In this document: positions 1-7,416 of the stretch, piece after piece | How the letters are laid out: every line of letters begins with the position of its first letter | Position numbering within the stretch: the first letter of the stretch is position 1 | Assembly (NCBI RefSeq): GCF_000367365.1 | Contig: NZ_BARF01000147.1 | Span: forward strand, 1 to 35,161 | Direction: 5' to 3' | DNA: 35,161 bases | Origin: Streptomyces prunicolor NBRC 13075 | Lineage (GTDB): Bacteria; Actinomycetota; Actinomycetes; Streptomycetales; Streptomycetaceae | The notes under the pieces: generated by a model | Told to the model about the DNA's origin: nothing | What the model saw: the letters and a program-made list of their open reading frames with translations, nothing else | Database searches by the model: none | Translations under genes and position numbers: made by a program

Positions 1-6
1 GGGCAC

Positions 7-18
7 CCCCGAAAGGGG
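7..18 (+). promoter_or_regulatory. Small hairpin holding the chitinase ribosome-binding site
   Basis: CCCC-GAAA-GGGG forms a 4-bp stem closed by a GAAA tetraloop. Its 3' arm is the purine run that would act as Shine-Dalgarno 7 nt before the ATG at 26. The fold could mask the site, but a four-pair stem is short and may be chance. The region 5' of it lies outside the window. Confidence 0.35.
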
Positions 19-25
19 AACTGTC

Positions 26-1729
26 ATGCGCCTGGCAAGATTCGCGGCGTCCGTCGCCGCCCTCGCGCTCTCGGTCACCGGCGTCACCGTCGCCCTGGCC
101 CCCGCGAGCAGCGCCGCGGGAAGCAGCGTCTACTCCGTGGCTCCCTACGTCGACATGTCGAACAGTCAGGAAGGACTGCTCGACACCGCCATCACCGGAC
201 ACAAGCTCAAGGCCTACACCGCGGCCTTCGTACTCGGCGTCGGCTGCAACCAGATCTGGGGCGACACGCTCCCCATCGGCAACGATTCCTACACCGACCC
301 CTTGATCGCCAAGGCCAAGTCCGAAGGCGCGTCGGTCATCATCTCCTCCGGCGGAGCGAGCGGCGAGCCGCTGGCCTGGACGTGCTCCACCCAGAGCAGC
401 ATCGACGCCGGATACCAGGCCATCATCAACGACTACGGCGTCACCCAGCTCGACTTCGACATCGAGGGCGCCGCCATCGCGGACACCGCGGCGGCGGCCC
501 GCCAGATGCAGGCGATGAAGGACCTGAAGGCGGCCAACCCGAACCTCCAGTTCTCCATGACCCTCCCGGTGCTGACGAGCGGGCTGACCGGCGACGGCGT
601 CAACATCCTCAAGGCCGCCAAGAACGCGGGCATCAAGATCGACGTGGTCAACATCATGGCCATGGACTACTACGCCGGCACCGGCACCGAGATGGGCCAG
701 GGCGCGATCTCCGCGGCGAAGGCCACGCTGGCGCAGATGCAGTCCGTCGACTCCGGTTACACCTACGCCAACCTCGGCATCACCCCGATGATCGGCAAGA
801 ACGACGACGGTTCCACCTTCACCCTCGCCGATGCCCAGACGGTGGAGACCTTCGCCGCGCAGAACAGCGTCGGGCGGCTCGCGTTCTGGGCGATCACCCG
901 CGACCAGGCATGCAGCGGCACCGCCAACTCGCTGCCCACATGCAGTGAGATCAGCCAGAACAGCCTCGCGTTCACCGACGCGTTCGTACCCTACGAGGGC
1001 AGCTCGGGCGGCGGCGGAGGCACCACCACCGACTTCTCCCTGTCCCTGTCACCGGGCTCCACCTCGGTGACCCAGGGCGGTTCGGCGACCACGACCGTCG
1101 CTACGGCCGTCACCGCCGGCAGCGCCGAGTCCGTCAGCCTCGCCGCCTCCGGCGCACCGTCCGGCATCAGTGTCTCGTTCAGCCCCAACTCCGTTACCTC
1201 CGGCGGCAGTTCGACACTCACGGCGACGGTCGGCTCGTCCGTGGCCGCGGGCACCTACCCGATCACCGTCACCGGCACCGCGGCGAGCGGCAGTCACAGC
1301 GCGACCTACACACTCACGGTCACCACCACCGGCGGCGGAGGCGGCGGGGGCTCCCTGACCAACGCCGGCTTCGAGACCGGCAGCCTCAGCCCCTGGACCT
1401 GCACGGGCGGCAGCGCGGTGGTCTCCACCCCGGTCCACAGCGGCAGCCACAGCCTCCAGGTCACCCCGAGTTCCAGCGCAACCGGCGAATGCGACCAGAG
1501 CGTCACCCTGTCCCCCAACACGAGCTACACGCTCAGCGCCTGGGTGCAGGGACCGTACGCCTATATCGGAGTCACCGGCGGAGCCTCCGCGAGCACCTGG
1601 TCGAACAGCACGACCTGGAACCAGCTCAAGGTCACCTTCACCACCGGCAGCAGCGGAACGGTCAGCGTCTACGTCCACGGCTGGTACGGCCAGTCCGGCG
1701 TCACCGCCGACGACTTCACCCTCACCTGA
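26..1729 (+). CDS. Secreted GH18 chitinase with C-terminal Ig-like and carbohydrate-binding domains
   Basis: A 567-aa secreted enzyme predicted to hydrolyse chitin outside the cell. Residues 1 to about 31 form a signal peptide (MRLAR start, hydrophobic core, cleavage near ASSA). The TIM-barrel domain spans about 35-320 and holds LDFDIEG, the GH18 DxDxE core, with D143, D145 and the acid/base E147; AMDYY near 213-217 is the substrate-side GH18 motif. A Gly-rich linker leads to an Ig-like domain (about 338-433), a second Gly linker, and a final jelly-roll of the CBM4/9-like type beginning LTNAGFETG (about 443-567). The start is chosen because GGGG precedes the ATG and the signal peptide begins there. 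The closest recalled relatives are bacterial endochitinase-like GH18 proteins. The family call is firm; exact specificity is inferred. Confidence 0.9.
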   Translation: MRLARFAASVAALALSVTGVTVALAPASSAAGSSVYSVAPYVDMSNSQEGLLDTAITGHKLKAYTAAFVLGVGCNQIWGDTLPIGNDSYTDPLIAKAKSEGASVIISSGGASGEPLAWTCSTQSSIDAGYQAIINDYGVTQLDFDIEGAAIADTAAAARQMQAMKDLKAANPNLQFSMTLPVLTSGLTGDGVNILKAAKNAGIKIDVVNIMAMDYYAGTGTEMGQGAISAAKATLAQMQSVDSGYTYANLGITPMIGKNDDGSTFTLADAQTVETFAAQNSVGRLAFWAITRDQACSGTANSLPTCSEISQNSLAFTDAFVPYEGSSGGGGGTTTDFSLSLSPGSTSVTQGGSATTTVATAVTAGSAESVSLAASGAPSGISVSFSPNSVTSGGSSTLTATVGSSVAAGTYPITVTGTAASGSHSATYTLTVTTTGGGGGGGSLTNAGFETGSLSPWTCTGGSAVVSTPVHSGSHSLQVTPSSSATGECDQSVTLSPNTSYTLSAWVQGPYAYIGVTGGASASTWSNSTTWNQLKVTFTTGSSGTVSVYVHGWYGQSGVTADDFTLT

Positions 1730-1845
1730 ACAGACCGGCGCGAGCACGGAGAACCAGCGACACGACAACGGATCGGACCGGACCGGACCAGACCGGGCGA
1801 CGCGCCAACAGCCTTGTCCGGTCCGCCCGTTACAACACCTCGCCG

Positions 1846-2016
1846 CTACCGAACAGGCCGACTGCCGGAGCGCCGGGACCAGCGCACGGCGACGAGGGCC
1901 AGAGCCGCCACCAGAACAGCGACGCCGATCACCAGCAGGTAGCTCAAGCCGTTCGCGGCCACCCCGACGATTCCCAGCACGAGGGCGATCAGGACGAGCA
2001 ACAGAAAGAGAACCAC
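1846..2016 (-). CDS. Small hydrophobic two-helix membrane protein
   Basis: A 56-aa product starting at GTG 2016: VVLFLLLVLIALVLGIVGVA opens it, then a second hydrophobic helix (about 25-44) and a basic tail RWSRRSGSRPVR. GAAGG lies about 13 nt upstream of the GTG, and an in-frame TGA bounds the frame at 2032-2034. The composition matches the short 'hydrophobic proteins' common in Streptomyces, whose function is unknown. It reads toward the chitinase 3' end and probably inserts in the cytoplasmic membrane with the tail on the inside. The other frames across this stretch are arginine-rich shadows. Existence is likely; function is not known. Confidence 0.6.
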   Translation of the reverse strand: MVLFLLLVLIALVLGIVGVAANGLSYLLVIGVAVLVAALALVAVRWSRRSGSRPVR

Positions 2017-2035
2017 CGCAGCACACCACCTTCAA

Positions 2036-2102
2036 ACTTCGGACGCGAGACTTCGGACGTCGGACTTCAGAAGCGAGACTCCAGACTTCCGACTTCAGAC
2101 GG
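2036..2102. repeat. 14-bp imperfect tandem repeat, about 4.8 copies
   Basis: Units start at 2036, 2050, 2064, 2078 and 2092. Each begins ACTTC or ACTCC, for example ACTTCGGACGCGAG and ACTTCGGACGTCGG; the fifth is cut to 11 nt. The array fills the gap between the PRC-barrel gene stop (2115) and the start of the small hydrophobic gene (2016), both on the minus strand. It may affect read-through or termination, or be simple slippage. Confidence 0.8.
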
Positions 2103-2114
2103 AACGACAGCAGG

Positions 2115-2477
2115 TCAGCGGCGCGCGAGCTGCCTCTCCCCGCCTGCCCCGGGCCGGTATTCCATGCCGTAGTGCTGGAAGATCGCTTCCTCCCCCTCGG
2201 CCGGCAGGATGTCGTCCGTGCCGATCGACGGCGCCTTCTTCACCTGCGCCTTCGCGTAGCCGACCTTGACGTAGTCGGGTCCGAGGATCGCGTCGCCGAG
2301 GGGGACGAAGGCCAACCGTTGACGCGTGGGCAGTCCGATACGGACCGTGGCCATGGCCGACTCGTCGGTGGCGGTGTCCACGTAGACCGCTTCGAGCACG
2401 CCGATCTTGTGTCCCTCGAAGTCGACGACGTTGCGGTTGCGCCACTCACGGATATCGGCCGCGTGGATCGTTTTCAT
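2115..2477 (-). CDS. PRC-barrel domain protein
   Basis: A 120-aa soluble protein. About residues 10-80 form a PRC-barrel: VVDFEGHKIGVLEAVYVD, then VRIG and LAFVPLGDAILGPDYVKVGY. The C-terminal part carries SIGTDDILPAEGEEAIFQHYG and a charged tail. PRC-barrels occur in RimM and photosynthetic reaction-centre H subunits; short free-standing actinobacterial members are often stress-induced, with no defined activity. The start ATG at 2477 has AGGAGA seven nt upstream. The gene is probably transcribed on its own, since 280 bp separate it from the divergent phosphatase gene. The family call is firm; the role is unknown. Confidence 0.85.
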   Translation of the reverse strand: MKTIHAADIREWRNRNVVDFEGHKIGVLEAVYVDTATDESAMATVRIGLPTRQRLAFVPLGDAILGPDYVKVGYAKAQVKKAPSIGTDDILPAEGEEAIFQHYGMEYRPGAGGERQLARR

Positions 2478-2580
2478 GTCCGGTCTCCTGAACGCTGGTA
2501 CACAACGGGTTCCCCCGCGATCGCCCCTGACACCACAGCCGAGCCCTGCAGGTCACGGCGCCGGTTTTACCCGTGTGCGG

Positions 2581-2673
2581 TCGTGCATTTGGCCGGAAGT
2601 GCTCCTCCGCTCGGACGGAACAGGTCGGGGAGTGTGCGAATGGTGAAGGTAGGATCATGCACTTGGGCCGGAA
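2581..2673. repeat. Imperfect direct repeat in the PRC-barrel/Ppx divergent region
   Basis: TCGTGCATTTGGCCGGAA (2581-2598) recurs as TCATGCACTTGGGCCGGAA (2655-2673), 16 of 18 positions matching once one G insertion is allowed. The 280-bp gap 2478-2757 holds no credible gene, so these may be binding sites for a shared regulator. No clear -10/-35 pair was recognised. Confidence 0.45.
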
Positions 2674-2757
2674 TCCCCGTCGCGCCGTCGTCCGTACTGT
2701 CGGAGGCGGGGGGAAGAAGCCGGTCCTGTCGAGCGCGGGACCAGGGGAGGCGATGGA

Positions 2758-3717
2758 GTGCGGCAGGCAGGTGTGCTCGACGTCGGGTGTCACAGTGCTC
2801 TGCTGACAGTGGTACGGCGGCGTCCGGGGGCGGTGCTGGAGCCGGTGTTCTCCCGCAAGGTGCGGCTGAGGCTGCACGAGACCCTCGATCACAAGGGGCG
2901 GCTGGAGAAGGCCGGCGTGCGAAGCGTCGAGCGGGCGGTGGCCGAGGCCGTCGCCGCGAACCCGCGTACACGCGGACCGGAAGTCTTCGCGTTCGCCACC
3001 TCCGTCATACGGGACGCCCCCAACCGGGACGCGATCATCGCGAGTGTGGCCCGCGCCACGGGTACCCGTCTGCGCGTGCTGACCGGCGAGGAGGAGGCAC
3101 GGCTGGCCTACGTGGCCGCCCGTGAGTGGGCGGGCCCGGCGGCCGGCCCCCTGCTGGTCCTGGACATCGGCGGCGGGACCCTGGAGATCGCCGTCGGCAC
3201 CGGGGACCAGCCCGACTCCGTCCTCTCGCTGCCGCTGGGCGCGCGCAGGATCACCCGGGACTGGCTGCCCGGCGGCACCGTACCGTCCGCACGCCGCCTG
3301 GCCGAGCTCCAGAAGTACCTGCACCAGTACCTGGAAGCCGTCCCCGACCTGCCGCGGGCCGAACCGGGCGGACGGGTGCTGGCCTGCTCCAAAACCTTCG
3401 AACAGCTCGCCCGCCTCGCTGTGGCCCGGGGCAAAGCGCCACGCGCCAGGCGGAAGTTGGCCCTGCCCCAACTGCGCGTCTCGATCGATCTGTTGGCCGG
3501 TTCGAAGCCGTCCCGCCGCGGCAAACTACCGGGCATCTCCCACCACCGCGCCGAACAGTCCCTGGCCGGCGCCATGATCGCTCAAGCCCTCATGAAAGCC
3601 TGCGGGGCCAAAACCGTCGAGATCTGCCCCTGGTCCACCCGGGAGGGCCTCCTCCTGGAACACCTCGGCGCACCCCAACCCCACACCGCGGACTCCCGCT
3701 CCCGCCAAGCCAGTTGA
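2758..3717 (+). CDS. Ppx/GppA-family phosphatase (exopolyphosphatase-like)
   Basis: A 319-aa cytoplasmic protein of the actin-like ASKHA fold that releases phosphate from polyphosphate or from pppGpp. The first nucleotide-binding strand is GVLDVGCHSALLTVV (the family usually has DxGSN, here DVGCH). FAFATSVIRDAPN follows near 80-92, then TGEEEARLAY at about 108-117 with the catalytic-glutamate motif, and the second phosphate loop LVLDIGGGTLEIAVG at about 132-146. Length fits the single-module actinobacterial Ppx type that lacks a C-terminal HD domain. The GTG start at 2758 is chosen because AGGGGAGG lies about 8 nt upstream and the domain begins at once. Replacement of Ser-Asn by Cys-His in the first loop is unusual. 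Which substrate it prefers cannot be read from sequence. Confidence 0.85.
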   Translation: MRQAGVLDVGCHSALLTVVRRRPGAVLEPVFSRKVRLRLHETLDHKGRLEKAGVRSVERAVAEAVAANPRTRGPEVFAFATSVIRDAPNRDAIIASVARATGTRLRVLTGEEEARLAYVAAREWAGPAAGPLLVLDIGGGTLEIAVGTGDQPDSVLSLPLGARRITRDWLPGGTVPSARRLAELQKYLHQYLEAVPDLPRAEPGGRVLACSKTFEQLARLAVARGKAPRARRKLALPQLRVSIDLLAGSKPSRRGKLPGISHHRAEQSLAGAMIAQALMKACGAKTVEICPWSTREGLLLEHLGAPQPHTADSRSRQAS

Positions 3718-3761
3718 ACCCCGACGCGCCACTCCCCGGCCGTCGGCTGCAGCCACGGCCC

Positions 3762-3794
3762 GAAAAACAGAAAAACCCCAGATCAACTGGGGTT
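3762..3794 (-). terminator. Rho-independent terminator of tRNA-Leu
   Basis: On the minus strand AACCCCAG pairs perfectly with CTGGGGTT across a 5-nt loop, followed at once by a T-run and a second T-rich stretch (TTTTTCTGTTTTT). It lies 18 nt past the tRNA 3' end. The same hairpin could act weakly for the phosphatase gene on the plus strand but lacks a T-tract there. Confidence 0.85.
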
Positions 3795-3811
3795 ACTGCT
3801 GCCAGGACTGC

Positions 3812-3899
3812 TGGTGTCCGAGGGGGGACTTGAACCCCCACGCCCGTTAAAGGGCACTAGCACCTCAAGCTAGCGCGTCTGCCATTCCGCCACCCGGAC
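3812..3899 (-). tRNA. tRNA-Leu (anticodon GAG)
   Basis: A class II tRNA with a long variable arm. The acceptor stem GTCCGGG pairs with CTCGGAC with one G-U pair. The anticodon stem CTAGC/GCTAG encloses loop TTGAGGT, giving anticodon GAG, which reads CUC and CUU. The variable arm is GCCC TTTAA CGGGC-like, and the T-arm GGGGGTTCAAGTCCCCC contains TTCAA. Discriminator A73 is at 3815; CCA appears encoded at 3814-3812. A strong terminator follows. Confidence 0.95.
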
Positions 3900-4102
3900 T
3901 AGGTGTCTGCCGCCCGACCGGGGGTGTTCCCCGCGGCGACATGGACAACAATACCAAGCTTTCGGAGCACCTTTCACCTGCATATCCACCCCTGCCGGAG
4001 CCGGCCGCAGACCGCCCCCCACCTGCGCGAACCCACCACCACGGGTGAACGATCAGCTACGGACACAGGCCCGGATTCCGCCACCCCGCCACCCCTCCCC
4101 CA

Positions 4103-4124
4103 CTCACTCCCTCTCACTCCCTCT
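4103..4124. repeat. 10-bp tandem duplication at the marR stop codon
   Basis: CTCACTCCCT is repeated at 4103 and 4113 and partly again from 4123. Each unit contains a TGA stop when read on the minus strand, so the duplication has left a spare stop codon beyond the regulator's own. It is probably slippage with no effect on the protein. Confidence 0.6.
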
Positions 4125-4557
4125 CAGTGAGCACCAGCGTCCGCAGCGCCCGTACGAGTGACGCCGCCGTCTCGTCGTCCAGCGGGGCGAGGAAACGGCG
4201 CTCCGCCGCACGGCGGGCCTGCTCCGCCTGGCGCAGGCAGTCCTGGCCCTCCGGTGTCAGTTCGACGATGTTCTTGCGGCGGTCGTGCGGACTGCGGCGC
4301 CGCTCCACCAGACCGTGGTCCTCCAGGCCGTCGATCAACGACACCATCGTGGTGCGGTCGACCCCGAGCCGCCCGGCGGCCTCGACCTGCGACAATGGTT
4401 CCCCCGCCGAGAGCACCACCAGTACGGCCAGCTCATGGCCGTCCACACCGTGCGGCGCCAGCGCCTCGGCCGACGCCCTGGCCAGTCCGGCCTGGGCGTG
4501 CTTGAGGAGGTAACCGAGCCGGGACTCCAGGGGGGCGGGGTACTGATCGTTGGCCAT
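4114..4557 (-). CDS. MarR-family transcriptional regulator
   Basis: A 147-aa dimeric winged-helix repressor. HELAVLVVLSAGEPLSQVEAAGRLGVDRTTMVSLID holds helices 2-4 of the domain with the recognition helix at VDRTTMVSLIDGLE, and SPHDRRKNIVELT is the wing with the conserved DxRxK pattern. A C-terminal helix follows for dimerisation. ATG 4557 (MANDQYP) is chosen as the usual family start. In-frame upstream ATGs at about 4587 would lengthen the N-terminus and run into the divergent promoter. It is divergent from the LLM oxidoreductase at 4630, with only 72 bp between them, so it probably represses that gene and itself in response to a small ligand. The ligand is unknown. Confidence 0.88.
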   Translation of the reverse strand: MANDQYPAPLESRLGYLLKHAQAGLARASAEALAPHGVDGHELAVLVVLSAGEPLSQVEAAGRLGVDRTTMVSLIDGLEDHGLVERRRSPHDRRKNIVELTPEGQDCLRQAEQARRAAERRFLAPLDDETAASLVRALRTLVLTERE

Positions 4558-4588
4558 TCGCCGACTGTATCCCGACTGGATCCCCATT

Positions 4589-4622
4589 CTGATCGTCAGC
4601 ATGGCTGATGATTCGCTACTCT
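4589..4622 (+). promoter_or_regulatory. Divergent promoter with candidate MarR operator
   Basis: Two overlapping palindromes lie between the marR-type gene and the LLM gene: CTGATCGTCAG (4589-4599) and TCAGCATGGCTGA (4596-4608). TACTCT at 4617-4622 ends 7 nt before ATG 4630, the place of a -10 box for a leaderless transcript; no Shine-Dalgarno is visible there. A regulator bound at 4596-4608 would cover the -35 area. This is inferred from position and symmetry only. Confidence 0.45.
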
Positions 4623-4629
4623 GACGGCC

Positions 4630-5604
4630 ATGACAGCTATGACGGCTATGACGGACAAGGCAGAAGCACCCGCTGTGCGGTTCGGGATCAAGACCACCCC
4701 CATGCATGTGTCGTACGAGGACATCCGGCGGGTCTGGCTGGAGGCCGACACCGTGCCGGAGATCGCGGACGCCTGGCTGTGGGACCACCTGCTCCCGGTC
4801 GCCGGGCCGAAGGACGGGCAGGTGCACGAGGGCTGGACCCTACTCAGCGCGCTCGCCGCGCAGACGGAACGGCTCCGGCTCGGACTCCTCGTCGCCAGCA
4901 ACCGCATCCGCCCGCCGGCCGTGCTCGGCAAGATGGCGTCCACGGTCGACGTGATCTCGGGCGGCCGTCTCACCCTCGGGCTGGGAGTCGGCGGCACGCA
5001 TCAGCCGCCGGGGGCCGGGGGCATCGAGGGCGCCAATCCGGCGATCGCGGAGTACGAGGCGTACGGCCTCTCGCTCGTCCCACCCGGCGAGGGCCTCGCC
5101 CGACTCGCGGAGACCGTCACGATCCTGAAGGGGATGTGGACCCGGGACGTCTTCGACTTCGACGGCCGCTACTACCGCCTCCGGGGCAATCGGTGCGAGC
5201 CCAAGCCTGTGCAGCGGCCCGGTCCCCCGCTGCTCATCGGCGGCTGGGGTACCCGGTTACTGCGACTGGTCGCCGAGCACGCCGACGTTTGGAACGTTCC
5301 AGGGCCGCCGCACAACACCGTCGGCTACGTCGCTGAACGCGCCCGCGTCCTGGACGCGCACTGCGCCGAACTGGGCCGCGACCCGGGCACGATCACGCGC
5401 TCGGTCCAGGTGCTGGTGTCGTACGACGATCCGGCCACGACGAGGGAGACGGTCGGCCACCTCGTCGACGCCGGGATGAACCACATCGTGCTCAGTCTGC
5501 CGCGCCCCTATCCGCAGGGCGTGGCCCGCTGGCTGGCCGACGAGATCATCGCCGGGCGGCACTCGGTGAACGCGAGTGCCGCCCGGCCGCCGACCACGGC
5601 GTGA
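4630..5604 (+). CDS. LLM-class F420-dependent oxidoreductase
   Basis: A 324-aa TIM-barrel flavin/deazaflavin oxidoreductase of the luciferase-like monooxygenase superfamily. Seen features are VRFGIKTTPMHVSYEDIRRV at the N-terminus, DAWLWDHLLP (substrate/cofactor side), LGLLVASNRIRPPAVLGKMASTVDVISGGRLTLGLGVG at about 80-118, and LLIGGWG-RLLRLVAEHADVWN at about 204-224, all diagnostic of the F420-using group. The start has three in-frame ATGs in a 9-bp repeat (4630, 4639, 4648). The first sits about 7 nt after a -10-like TACTCT with no ribosome site, so a leaderless message is plausible. Substrate is unknown; regulation by the divergent MarR protein is likely. It is convergent with the aldehyde dehydrogenase gene. 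Confidence 0.87.
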   Translation: MTAMTAMTDKAEAPAVRFGIKTTPMHVSYEDIRRVWLEADTVPEIADAWLWDHLLPVAGPKDGQVHEGWTLLSALAAQTERLRLGLLVASNRIRPPAVLGKMASTVDVISGGRLTLGLGVGGTHQPPGAGGIEGANPAIAEYEAYGLSLVPPGEGLARLAETVTILKGMWTRDVFDFDGRYYRLRGNRCEPKPVQRPGPPLLIGGWGTRLLRLVAEHADVWNVPGPPHNTVGYVAERARVLDAHCAELGRDPGTITRSVQVLVSYDDPATTRETVGHLVDAGMNHIVLSLPRPYPQGVARWLADEIIAGRHSVNASAARPPTTA

Positions 5605-5682
5605 GCCGGTATCGCCGGTCACAGCGCAGGCCGAACCTGCCGGTCAGGGCGTGAGCCCGCACCCGCCGGTCACGGCATGAGC
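5591..5682. repeat. Degenerate GC-rich direct repeats between convergent genes
   Basis: Related units at about 5613 (CGCCGGTCACAGCGCAGG), 5638 (TGCCGGTCAGGGCGTGAGCC) and 5664 (CGCCGGTCACGGCATGAGC) have a period near 25 bp, with part of a unit at 5591. The stop codons of both flanking genes lie in copies of the unit. This looks like duplication of a gene end; no terminator hairpin with T-tract was seen. Confidence 0.5.
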
Positions 5683-7250
5683 TGGTACTCCGGGAAGTTG
5701 CCCGGCAAGCGCTCCCCCACCGGCCCGTGTGTCACCGCGCGGATGAGAAGTTCGCCGCCGACGAAGGCGCCGCGCCAGGACGCGCCGAACCCGCCGAACA
5801 GTTCGTCGCGGTCGCCGCGCGAGCGTGGTGTGCCGTGGCCGACCTTGAACGCGCGGATCTGCGGGGCCAGTCGGTCGTAGGTCACCCGGTCGTCGGTGGA
5901 CAGGGTGGCGACGAGCGCGCCGTTGGACGCGTTCATCGCGGCCAGCAGCTCCGCTTCCGTGTCGACCAGGACGATGGTGTCGACCGGGCCGAACGGCTCC
6001 GCGTGGTGCAGCGGGGACGACGGGGGCGGGCTGAGGAGTGTGACGGGGCGGACGTACGCCGAAGTGTCCTGCCCGGGAAGGAAGTTGGCCTCGGACAGCT
6101 TGCCGCGGTGCAGCGGTACGGCGCCGCGGTCGATCGCCTCGGCCACCTGGTCGTGGAGCTCCTTGGCTTTGGCCGCATTGATCACGGGTCCGAAGTCCAG
6201 TTCCGGATAGGGGTCTTGAGGGTGCTGGACCGCAAGAGGGTGGCCGACGCGGAGAGTTCGGACCGCCGGGAGGTAGGCGGCGAGGAACTCGTCGAACAAC
6301 TCGCGCTGGACGACGAAGCGCGGATACGCCGTGCAACGCTGCTTGCCGTAGTCGAAGAGCTTGGGGATGACCGCGGTGAGCGCGGCCCAGTCCGTGTGGT
6401 TCCAGATGCCCCAGGTGTTGAGTCCCTCCTGTTCCAGGATGTGCCGTTTGCCGAGGTCGGCCACGGCCGTGGCCACCGCGGCTCCGGTGTCGCGCCCGCC
6501 GACGAAGGAGACGCAGCCGATCTCGGGCGCGCGGACCAGCGCCTCCGACAGCTCGCCCCCGCTGCCGCTGACGAGGGTGACGGGGATTCCCTCGCGTGCG
6601 GCGAGCGCGGCGGCCAGGGTGAGGCAGGCGACGCCGCCGTCGGTCGGGGTCTTGGCGATGACCGCGTTCCCTGCCAGTGCCTGCACGAGCATGGCGTGGA
6701 CGAGCACGCTCATCGGGTAGTTCCAGCTCGCGATGTTGGACACCGGGCCGTCCAGCGGGGTGCGGCCGGCGAGCATCGGCTCGATGCCGTCGACGTACCA
6801 GCGGACGCCGTCGATGGACCGGTCCACGTCTGCCTGTGCGAGCCGCCAGGGCTTGCCGATCTCCCAGACCAGCAGCAGCGCGAGGAGTTCGCGGTGCTCG
6901 GTCAGGGCGTCCAGCGTCGCGGCGACGCGGGCACGCCGTTCGTCGAGCGGGACGTGGCGCCAGGCACGGTGCTGGTCGAGGGAGGCGCGTACGGCCTGGT
7001 GGGCGGTGGACCGGTCCAGGCGGGGCGGGCCCGCGATGGGGCTGCCGTCGACGGGGCTGGTGGCGGGCAGCGCCCGGCCGTCCCGCTGCCAGGCGGAGTT
7101 CCAGAGGTTGAGGACGCGGTCGTCCTGGAACGCCTCGGGCGCGACGGCGAGGCAACGCCGCCAGGCGTCACTCCAGGAGGTGCCCTCCTTGAGGGTCGGG
7201 GGGTGAAGGGTGGGTGTCGGGGTGGGACCAGGCGTGAGGGTTGATGCCAT
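5670..7250 (-). CDS. Aldehyde dehydrogenase family protein
   Basis: A 526-aa NAD(P)-dependent aldehyde dehydrogenase. The Rossmann domain contains NIASWNYPMSVLVH (about 165-178) and AVIAKTP with the cofactor-binding Lys; CVSFVGGRDTG gives the FxGxxxxG loop. The catalytic cysteine is in GKQRCTAYPRFVV (C306). The general-base glutamate segment, usually LELGG, reads ILEQEGLN here, an atypical form that resembles CoA-acylating or succinate-semialdehyde-like branches. ATG 7250 is chosen because GGAG lies 7 nt upstream; a GTG at 7274 has none. It lies behind the sucC/sucD-like pair on the same strand, 166 bp away with its own palindrome. A link to glyoxylate or oxalyl-CoA metabolism is inferred from context only. 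Confidence 0.83.
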   Translation of the reverse strand: MASTLTPGPTPTPTLHPPTLKEGTSWSDAWRRCLAVAPEAFQDDRVLNLWNSAWQRDGRALPATSPVDGSPIAGPPRLDRSTAHQAVRASLDQHRAWRHVPLDERRARVAATLDALTEHRELLALLLVWEIGKPWRLAQADVDRSIDGVRWYVDGIEPMLAGRTPLDGPVSNIASWNYPMSVLVHAMLVQALAGNAVIAKTPTDGGVACLTLAAALAAREGIPVTLVSGSGGELSEALVRAPEIGCVSFVGGRDTGAAVATAVADLGKRHILEQEGLNTWGIWNHTDWAALTAVIPKLFDYGKQRCTAYPRFVVQRELFDEFLAAYLPAVRTLRVGHPLAVQHPQDPYPELDFGPVINAAKAKELHDQVAEAIDRGAVPLHRGKLSEANFLPGQDTSAYVRPVTLLSPPPSSPLHHAEPFGPVDTIVLVDTEAELLAAMNASNGALVATLSTDDRVTYDRLAPQIRAFKVGHGTPRSRGDRDELFGGFGASWRGAFVGGELLIRAVTHGPVGERLPGNFPEYQLMP

Positions 7251-7306
7251 GCTTCTGCTCCGCTCTCGGTGCACAGTCGGGGCGGGGTGAGGCAGGAACG
7301 GTCCAA

Positions 7307-7324
7307 TGTACGAACTGTCGTACA
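7307..7324 (-). promoter_or_regulatory. Perfect palindrome upstream of the aldehyde dehydrogenase gene
   Basis: TGTACGA-ACTG-TCGTACA has perfect 7-bp arms around a 4-bp centre, 57 bp before ATG 7250. On the minus strand TAGCTT and TACATT, 18 nt apart, flank it and could be -35/-10 boxes with the palindrome in the spacer. A repressor here would give this gene control separate from sucCD. Promoter boxes are tentative. Confidence 0.5.
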
Positions 7325-7416
7325 GATGAAGCTAGTTGCGCTCGAAGGAGCACAACAGTCACGCCGCCTCAACTATGAGTGACGTCACGTACCGCTTACG
7401 GGAGGGCCGGCACCGC

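Noticed and set aside
1049..2035. 328-aa minus-strand frame opposite the chitinase C-terminus
   Set aside because: Arg/Gly-rich shadow; the small hydrophobic gene in another frame explains the upstream part better.
2036..2102. CRISPR array
   Set aside because: The 14-bp units are contiguous and without unique spacers, and there are no cas genes.
3903..4130. Possible small plus-strand gene between tRNA-Leu and marR
   Set aside because: Pro/Ser/His-rich frame with no ribosome site or family resemblance; the 214-bp gap 3900-4113 looks non-coding apart from the tRNA's upstream region.
5727..7244. 505-aa plus-strand frame opposite the aldehyde dehydrogenase
   Set aside because: Low-complexity shadow; the minus strand codes a complete aldehyde dehydrogenase with its cysteine motif.
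7378..7385. TGACGTCA palindrome between sucD and the aldehyde dehydrogenase gene
   Set aside because: A lone 8-bp palindrome with no partner or promoter box beside it; chance expectation is not negligible.
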